Below, piece after piece: positions 16,341 to 21,158 of a stretch of 21,158 nt of DNA. The notes below the pieces were generated by a model that saw nothing but the letters and a program-made list of their open reading frames with translations, ran no database searches and was not told the DNA's origin. A program made the translations under genes and the position numbers. This DNA comes from PGYR01 sp041595255. Lineage in GTDB: Bacteria; Bacteroidota; Ignavibacteria; Kapaibacteriales; UBA2268. Each line of letters starts with the position of its first letter. Position 1 is the first letter of the stretch. The stretch covers positions 1 through 21,158 of the forward strand of contig JBFHKR010000037.1 in assembly GCA_041595255.1 (NCBI GenBank), in the 5' to 3' direction.

Positions 16341-17960
16341 ATGAGTGCAAAAAAGAAAGAAGTGGCTAAAAAGCCTACAGTTGCAAAGAAAAAGACAGTA
16401 GCTAAAAAACCTGTAGCAACTAAAAAAACAACTGTAGCCAAAAAATCTACTACCCCAAAAAAATCAGTTGCCACCAAAAAGAAAGTAGTCAAAAAAGTAT
16501 CAAACAAAGAAGTTTTGAACGGAGTGCCTGATGTAAGACGATTTTTTTACAAAAATGAAGTCCCAATTTATTTCATTAGCGCAACCAACTTTAATCTATT
16601 AGGTGCTGATGAATGGATAAAAGGTTTTAAATTTATTTCTCATATCGAATGTTTTGATGGACAACATCCTAATGTTTTTTCACCTAAAAACGAAATCCCT
16701 CATGATGAATTCACAAGTATTGAAGATATAAATAACTACTTGCTAATGCACCCTGAAGTTCAAGACTACTTAGTAACTAGAAAGAGAGGTAGAACTACAG
16801 GGAAAGCGATGTTCCTGATGTTCAATGAAGAAACAGAAAGATTAGCAAAGAAGCTCGGATTAGAAATTATATTTCCATCTGCAAAGATGAGAAACTTTAT
16901 GGACAACAAAGTTAACACAAATAGAATTGCTGAAAGGGCTGGTGTACCTTGTGTTCCGTACGTTTTATCTAGAGTAAAAGATTTTGAGCATTTACGAAGA
17001 GTCTCATCTGATTTAGGTGATAGTTTAGTAATTCAAACTCCTTATGGCGACTCTGGTCACACGACTTTTTTCATATCCAACGAAGCTGAGTATAATAAGC
17101 ACAAAGAAGATATAGAAAAGGAAAAAGAAGTTAAGATAATGAAACGAATTCGTTGTAAAGGATCTGCTATCGAGGCATGTGTAACACGCCATGGTACTAT
17201 AGTTGCACCGCTTATGACCGAATTAGTAGGTTTTAAAGAGCTAACTCCGTACAAAGGTGGTTGGTGTGGTAATGAGATTTATCCCGATGCATTTACTCCA
17301 GAAATAAGAGCTAAAGCAGCTGATTTCACAAAGAAATTTGGAAATCAGTTAAGAAAAGAAGGATATAAAGGTTATTTCGAACTAGATTTCTTAATTGATC
17401 AGGATAATGGTGAAATATATTTAGGTGAATTAAACCCACGTATTACTGGCGCTAGTTCTATTACAAATCACGCCGTATTCGCATTAGCTGATGCGCCATT
17501 GTTTATATTCCACATACTTGAGTGGATGAAGGTAGATTATAATATAGATGTTGAGAAAATAAATGAAAGATGGGCTAGACAGAGAAATATAGATGAATGG
17601 AGTCAGTTAATCATCAAACATACAGAAGACACTATCGAATATATTTCTGATGCTCCAAGGTCTGGTATATATAAGATGTTTGATAATGGTCATATACAAT
17701 TCGATAGAATGGATACACATAGAAGAGCAGTAGAATCTGATAAAGAAGCATTCTACTTACATATCTCAAAATCTGGCGATTACTTGTACGAAGGAGCTGA
17801 TATGGGTATATTAGTATCAAGGGGTAGAATGATGACTAAAGACTTTAAGTTGAATCAACGAGCTAGAAAATGGATAGATGCAATACGTGCTCAATACTCA
17901 ACTAGATTAATCGAAGATAAAAGAATTGAGAAGCATTTGAAAGGTTCTTTGACTAAGTAA
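16341..17960 (+). CDS. ATP-grasp ligase with lysine-rich hexad-repeat N-terminal tail
   Basis: A 539-residue protein with an ATP-grasp core resembling biotin carboxylase and carboxylate-amine ligases, enzymes that activate a carboxylate as acyl phosphate and join it to an amine or thiol. Residues 4-51 are a tail in which KK recurs every six residues. A preATP-grasp domain follows (about 68-170), then Lys190 in DNKVNTNRIAERAGVP, the glycine-rich loop YGDSGHTTF, and the metal-binding residues Glu347 or Asp349 (FELDFL), Glu363 and Asn365 in ELNPRITG. In the strand before the glycine loop, where most relatives have Lys, there is Gln232. The last ~130 residues, with GADMGILVSRGRM, look like the C-terminal part of carboxylase-type ATP-grasp proteins. 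AAGGG at 16329-16333 supports the start. It is the last operon gene. No biotin or carboxyltransferase partner is nearby, so an acyl-amine ligase is more likely than a carboxylase; the substrates are unknown. Confidence 0.82.
   Translation: MSAKKKEVAKKPTVAKKKTVAKKPVATKKTTVAKKSTTPKKSVATKKKVVKKVSNKEVLNGVPDVRRFFYKNEVPIYFISATNFNLLGADEWIKGFKFISHIECFDGQHPNVFSPKNEIPHDEFTSIEDINNYLLMHPEVQDYLVTRKRGRTTGKAMFLMFNEETERLAKKLGLEIIFPSAKMRNFMDNKVNTNRIAERAGVPCVPYVLSRVKDFEHLRRVSSDLGDSLVIQTPYGDSGHTTFFISNEAEYNKHKEDIEKEKEVKIMKRIRCKGSAIEACVTRHGTIVAPLMTELVGFKELTPYKGGWCGNEIYPDAFTPEIRAKAADFTKKFGNQLRKEGYKGYFELDFLIDQDNGEIYLGELNPRITGASSITNHAVFALADAPLFIFHILEWMKVDYNIDVEKINERWARQRNIDEWSQLIIKHTEDTIEYISDAPRSGIYKMFDNGHIQFDRMDTHRRAVESDKEAFYLHISKSGDYLYEGADMGILVSRGRMMTKDFKLNQRARKWIDAIRAQYSTRLIEDKRIEKHLKGSLTK
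16350..16493 (+). repeat. Eight 18-bp coding repeats, Lys-Lys hexad tail
   Basis: Residues 4-51 of the ATP-grasp protein divide exactly into eight hexads, each starting with KK: KKKEVA, KKPTVA, KKKTVA, KKPVAT, KKTTVA, KKSTTP, KKSVAT, KKKVVK. The DNA units share aaa-aar at the start but differ in codons elsewhere, so the protein pattern is better kept than the DNA. Composition (Lys, Ala, Val, Thr, Pro, Ser) resembles histone H1-type tails. Confidence 0.9.
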
Positions 17961-17984
17961 TTGCTTTTTAAATTTTAATTTTAT

Positions 17985-18015
17985 AAACCCTGCCATTGGT
18001 GGGGTTTACTTTTTT
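17985..18015 (+). terminator. Intrinsic terminator at the end of the amine operon
   Basis: AAACCCTGCC pairs with GGTGGGGTTT (two G-T pairs) around an ATT loop, followed by ACTTTTTT. It lies 25 bases past the ATP-grasp stop and overlaps the stop codon of the convergent methyltransferase gene. In the leftward direction the hairpin is followed by a poorer AT tract, so it may serve there only weakly. Confidence 0.8.
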
Positions 18016-18575
18016 CTACCAATTAGTAGTATCGAATCATTTTCTTCAAATTCGTCATAATAATCTATATCAAGAATTTCGAATTGTGGTGAAAACACTT
18101 CTTTCAGATTAGCTTTTTCATGATAATTAACGAACATTCCTTTGAAATTTTCTGTACCTTCTCCCCTCCAAAAAGTATGGCAGACAATACTTTTATCGTT
18201 TAATAATTCATATTGTCTATTAATACTAGCTATTAATTCTTTATCACTAAGATGATGAAGTACCTTGTTAGAATAAATACATTCAAATTTCTGAGTAATT
18301 TCTAAAGTAGTAGCATCAAGTTTAAGAAACTTCTCATTTGGATAAGATTCCCTAAGCTTAATTAAAAATTCTTCCGAAAAATCAGAACCGGTTACATTAA
18401 ATCTTTTACTTAATATTTCCCAATCTGTACCAGGACCTGAACCGATTTCTAATATACTATCATCTTCTTTCAGATAAGGGGTAAGTTTATTAATTATCAC
18501 TGCCCCATTTACATCTTCAGCCAACTTAATATATTCTTCAACTGACTCTTTGGTATGATAGTATTCGGATGACAT
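18006..18575 (-). CDS. Class I SAM-dependent methyltransferase
   Basis: A 189-residue protein with a Rossmann-type methyltransferase fold. Motif I is ILEIGSGPGT at 41-50, with an acidic residue ending the next strand in VTGSDFSEEF; the later segments LKLDATTLE and CIYSNKVLHHL are the usual following strands. It transfers a methyl group from S-adenosylmethionine, but the acceptor is unknown; the overall look is of a small-molecule methyltransferase (ubiE/Methyltransf_11 type). The start ATG shares one base with the metG stop (TAATG), so it is coupled to metG. The link between a methionine tRNA ligase and a SAM user may be only operon convenience. Confidence 0.82.
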   Translation of the reverse strand: MSSEYYHTKESVEEYIKLAEDVNGAVIINKLTPYLKEDDSILEIGSGPGTDWEILSKRFNVTGSDFSEEFLIKLRESYPNEKFLKLDATTLEITQKFECIYSNKVLHHLSDKELIASINRQYELLNDKSIVCHTFWRGEGTENFKGMFVNYHEKANLKEVFSPQFEILDIDYYDEFEENDSILLIGRKK

Positions 18576-20713
18576 TACCTAACCTCTTGACCACTCGATA
18601 CTGTTTTCTCTGGTGTTACTAAAGCAAGAGAACCATCATCAGAGTTAACTGCTAATAGCATTCCTTCTGACTTTTCACCCATTAGTTTAGCTGGAGCTAA
18701 GTTCGCAACTACTACTACCGTCTTCCCTACTATTTCTTCAGCAGAATAGTGTTGGCTAATTCCTGCTATTATCTGTCGAGTTTCTTCGCCTATTTGTACT
18801 TGTAGTTTTAGTAGTTTGTTCGATTTTTTTATCGGCTCGGCAGCAATAACAGTCGCCGTTTTTAGCTTCACTTTCATGAAATCATCGAAAGTTATTTCTT
18901 TCACTTTTTCTTCCACTTTTTCCTCTTCGACTTGATTATTTTTCTCACCTAATTTGGCTTTTTCTGCTTCCACGAAATCATCCTCTATTCTGCCGAATAT
19001 TATTTGAGGTTGACGTACTTCTTGACCTTGGTTTACTAAAGCTAATGCCGCAGATGACCAAATATCTGTTAGCAATGTATCATCGCCAATAGTTATTTCC
19101 TCGCCCAATAGAGATTGGATATAAGCCGCAGAATAAGGGATTATAGGAGCAAATACAATAGAGAGAGAACGTACTAACTGACAACAAACGAACATAGTTT
19201 TAGCAGCTTGATTTTCATCAGCCTTTATAGATTTCCATGGCTCTTCGTCATTGAAGTACTTGTTTGCAGCTCGAGCTATGTTCATAGACTCAGTTATTGC
19301 ATCGCGGAATCTGAACTTTTCGTAATTCTCAGATACCTTCTCTACCCCACTTTTTAGGGCATCAATTACTGCTTTGTCATTTGGCTCCAAATCACCTTTC
19401 TTACCTGTATTCCAATAGTCAAGAAGTGGAATGTATTTATCTGATAAAACTGGTACTTTACCATCAAAATTCTTATGCAAGAAAGTCATTAATCGGTTGA
19501 CGAAGTTCCCCAATATAGACGCTAATTCGTTGTTATTACGTGCTTGATAGTCTTTCCAAGTAAAATCAGCATCCCTCGTTTCTGGGAAGTTCATAGCCAA
19601 AGAATAACGCAGAGCATCAATTTTATCTGGCTCTGGGTGTGCTTCTACGAAGTCCTTTAGGTCAATAGACCAATTCCTAGATTTAGAGAATTTTTTACTT
19701 TCTAGATTCAAAAACTCATGTGCAGGTACATTCTTTGGTAATATATAAGGATTATCTCCATCGCTTCTACCGTGCAACATAGCTGGGAATATCAATGTAT
19801 GGAAGACAATATTATCTTTCCCAATAAATGCATAATATTCTGTATCTTCACTTTGCCACCAATCTCTCCATTCATCCGAATCACCGAAGTGTTTCTTAGT
19901 TGCAGAAATATATCCTAAAACAGCATCGAACCAAACATATAATACTTTGTCTTTTGTTTTTTCTTTATCCATTCCCTCTATTTCATCGAGGTGAACTCCC
20001 CATTTCAAATCACGGGTAATAGCTCTGTTGCTAAGCCCTTGCTTTAGCCAGCTACGAGTTTGTTGCAATACATTATCTTTCCACGCATCTGCATTGGACT
20101 CAATATATTTTTCCAAAAATGACTGAAACTCGCCAAATTTGAAATACCAATGAGTTGTTTTCTTTAACGCTGGGGTTTTACCCGATATTAAGCTAATAGG
20201 GTTCTTCAATTCAATTTGATTATAATATGCACCGCAACTATCACATTGGTCGCCTCGAGCGTGCTCAGACCCGCAATTAGGGCATATACCCTCTACGTAG
20301 CGATCAGGGAGAAACATATTAGCGGATTCGTCATAGAATTGCTCAGTTTCTTCCTCTTGCAAATATCCTTTGTCTAGGAAGTGCTTGAAAAACTCTTTAG
20401 CTACTTCGTGATGCTCTGCAATAGATGTACGAGAATATACATCGAACGACATACCAAGCTTTTCAAACGCTTCTTTGTTAGAATAGTGGTATTTGTCTAT
20501 TATTTCTTGCGGTGTAACACCTTCTTTCTCGGCAGCTATAGTTATAGCTACTCCGTGTTCATCAGAACCACAGACATAAAGAACATCATCTCCTATCAGT
20601 CGTTTGTAACGCACAAAGAGGTCAGCCGGCAAATAAGCCCCTGCACAATGTCCGAGGTGAATATATCCATTTGCATAAGGTAAAGCAGAAGTAACAAGTA
20701 TTTTCTTATTCAT
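18575..20713 (-). CDS. metG: Methionyl-tRNA synthetase with C-terminal tRNA-binding domain
   Basis: MetRS charges tRNA-Met with methionine in the cytoplasm. The 712-residue product has the class I signature HLGH at 19-22 and KFSKS (KMSKS equivalent) at 341-345. The connective-peptide zinc knuckle contains Cys144, Cys147, Cys157 and Cys160 (CPNC and CDSC). A charged linker rich in Glu and Lys (about 585-606) leads to a fused EMAP/Trbp111-type tRNA-binding OB domain at 607-712, beginning ITFDDFMKVKLKTATV. This is the long, dimer-forming type found in Bacteroidota and E. coli. The start at 20713 gives the expected N-terminus MNKKILVTSALPYANG. It leads a two-gene leftward unit with the methyltransferase. 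Confidence 0.98.
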   Translation of the reverse strand: MNKKILVTSALPYANGYIHLGHCAGAYLPADLFVRYKRLIGDDVLYVCGSDEHGVAITIAAEKEGVTPQEIIDKYHYSNKEAFEKLGMSFDVYSRTSIAEHHEVAKEFFKHFLDKGYLQEEETEQFYDESANMFLPDRYVEGICPNCGSEHARGDQCDSCGAYYNQIELKNPISLISGKTPALKKTTHWYFKFGEFQSFLEKYIESNADAWKDNVLQQTRSWLKQGLSNRAITRDLKWGVHLDEIEGMDKEKTKDKVLYVWFDAVLGYISATKKHFGDSDEWRDWWQSEDTEYYAFIGKDNIVFHTLIFPAMLHGRSDGDNPYILPKNVPAHEFLNLESKKFSKSRNWSIDLKDFVEAHPEPDKIDALRYSLAMNFPETRDADFTWKDYQARNNNELASILGNFVNRLMTFLHKNFDGKVPVLSDKYIPLLDYWNTGKKGDLEPNDKAVIDALKSGVEKVSENYEKFRFRDAITESMNIARAANKYFNDEEPWKSIKADENQAAKTMFVCCQLVRSLSIVFAPIIPYSAAYIQSLLGEEITIGDDTLLTDIWSSAALALVNQGQEVRQPQIIFGRIEDDFVEAEKAKLGEKNNQVEEEKVEEKVKEITFDDFMKVKLKTATVIAAEPIKKSNKLLKLQVQIGEETRQIIAGISQHYSAEEIVGKTVVVVANLAPAKLMGEKSEGMLLAVNSDDGSLALVTPEKTVSSGQEVR

Positions 20714-20747
20714 ATTAAAATCAAATATTCGTAAATAGTATGGACTA

Positions 20748-20755
20748 CAAATATA
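20748..20755 (-). promoter_or_regulatory. Possible -7 box of metG
   Basis: TATATTTG on the minus strand matches TAnnTTTG and lies 34 bases before the metG start. No TTG is found 19-21 bases further upstream, so only half of the promoter is supported. Confidence 0.38.
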
Positions 20756-20810
20756 AACAAGGTATTTGGTAAAAAGTAATAAAATGGAGCCGAATATAGA
20801 ATGAATTGTG

Positions 20811-20818
20811 TATATTTG
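20811..20818 (+). promoter_or_regulatory. Possible -7 box of the small membrane protein gene
   Basis: TATATTTG matches TAnnTTTG, 32 bases before the ATG at 20851, the same distance as at rplU. The expected TTG 20 bases upstream is missing. It helps to argue that the small reading frame is expressed. Confidence 0.38.
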
Positions 20819-20850
20819 AAAATACGACTCAATAAATCACTTCAGAACCT

Positions 20851-21045
20851 ATGAAAAAATCAAATTTCAGTTTAGTTCTTAGAGAAATAGCATTAGATGT
20901 ATTTTTCTATATGATAGTCCTCAATGGATTATTCCTATTAGAAATGAATAATTTATTTCTAGAAATAGCAATTGCTATAACCTTGACATTCGTAATGCGA
21001 TATGCCTTGTACATACACGAGGGTGAATTCTTCGAGAAGGGGTAG
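20851..21045 (+). CDS. Small hypothetical membrane protein
   Basis: A 64-residue reading frame that I do not recognise. It has a short basic start (MKKSNF), then two hydrophobic stretches, about residues 14-30 and 34-51, separated by a short EMNN turn. It ends in the charged tail YIHEGEFFEKG. This fits a two-pass inner-membrane protein with both ends on the same side. A -7-like box lies upstream at a proper distance. The gene is divergent from metG and ends 21 bases before the stop of a convergent gene, so it fills the gap neatly, which supports a real gene. No function can be given. Confidence 0.55.
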   Translation: MKKSNFSLVLREIALDVFFYMIVLNGLFLLEMNNLFLEIAIAITLTFVMRYALYIHEGEFFEKG

Positions 21046-21066
21046 TAAAATTACTACTAATTGTAT

Positions 21067-21158
21067 TTACTCAACTCTCAACAGTTTAAATACTAGGCTT
21101 TCATTAACATTCGATGTTATCTTAACAAGATACATACCATTATTCAAGATTTGATTTA
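21067..21158 (-). CDS. C-terminal end of a T9SS-sorted protein, rest beyond the right edge
   Basis: Only the last 29 residues and the TAA stop (21069-21067) are inside the window. They include LNNGMYLVKITSN and end FKLLRVE, the pattern with which type IX secretion sorting domains finish (a Gly-x-Tyr strand, a turn, then a final basic strand). The body of the protein is not visible, so its function is unknown. It converges with the small membrane protein gene. Confidence 0.75.
   Translation of the reverse strand, partial: NQILNNGMYLVKITSNVNESLVFKLLRVE

Noticed and set aside
16350..16493. 18-bp periodic DNA, considered as a CRISPR-like or minisatellite array.
   Set aside because: There are no identical repeats with unique spacers. 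The period is a coding one in frame, with different codons between units.
16316..16507. Minus-strand reading frame of 63 residues that looks hydrophobic and repetitive (LVATGFLATVFFF type).
   Set aside because: It is the antisense image of the lysine-repeat tail: Lys codons read backwards give Phe and Leu. The hydrophobic look is an artefact.
16341..17960. Annotation of the ATP-grasp protein as the biotin carboxylase subunit of acetyl-CoA carboxylase.
   Set aside because: There is no biotin carrier protein or carboxyltransferase nearby, the glycine-rich loop differs, and the neighbours are amine enzymes; only the fold is shared.

Overview
The window is AT-rich bacterial chromosomal DNA, most likely from Bacteroidota or a close FCB-group relative. 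The evidence: a protein (4522-7038) with an Omp28-like CxxC start and a type IX secretion (T9SS) C-terminal sorting domain; a second T9SS sorting tail cut off at the right edge; a long SecA with family-typical insertions; MetRS fused to a C-terminal tRNA-binding domain; and promoters of the Bacteroidota form TTG-N20-TAnnTTTG in front of tRNA-His and rplU. The exact class or genus cannot be read from the sequence.

Layout. 1-848 (-): agmatinase-family ureohydrolase, cut by the left edge. 954-4154 (+): secA. 4254-4330 (-): tRNA-His with its own promoter and a hairpin shared with secA. 4522-7038 (+): secreted Omp28-like T9SS cargo. 7173-9987 (+): clpP-clpX-M14 zinc hydrolase, all three overlapping. 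10075-10653 (+): rplU-rpmA. 10919-17960 (+): a tight five-gene operon of class III aminotransferase, nitrilase-superfamily amidohydrolase, VOC protein, very long Orn/Lys/Arg decarboxylase and ATP-grasp ligase with a lysine-repeat tail. 18006-20713 (-): metG followed by a coupled methyltransferase. 20851-21045 (+): small membrane protein. 21067-21158 (-): tail of another T9SS cargo protein.

Most of the window is housekeeping (secretion, proteolysis, translation). The exception is the 7-kb operon at 10919-17960. Its enzymes form a logical set for amine chemistry: a PLP decarboxylase that makes a di- or polyamine, an ATP-grasp enzyme that could ligate a carboxylate to an amine, an aminotransferase that could remove a terminal amine, and a C-N hydrolase that could release an acyl or carbamoyl group. 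In outline it resembles the gamma-glutamyl-putrescine route, but with unrelated ligase and hydrolase families. This is inference. The ATP-grasp protein carries an N-terminal tail in which a Lys-Lys pair recurs exactly every six residues for eight repeats, which I cannot match to a described family. I consider this operon and tail the best candidates for something undescribed. The agmatinase at the left edge could belong to the same polyamine metabolism but is a separate transcription unit.

No CRISPR array, insertion sequence, integrase or phage gene was seen, and no gene-free stretch exceeds 300 bases once the tRNA is counted.
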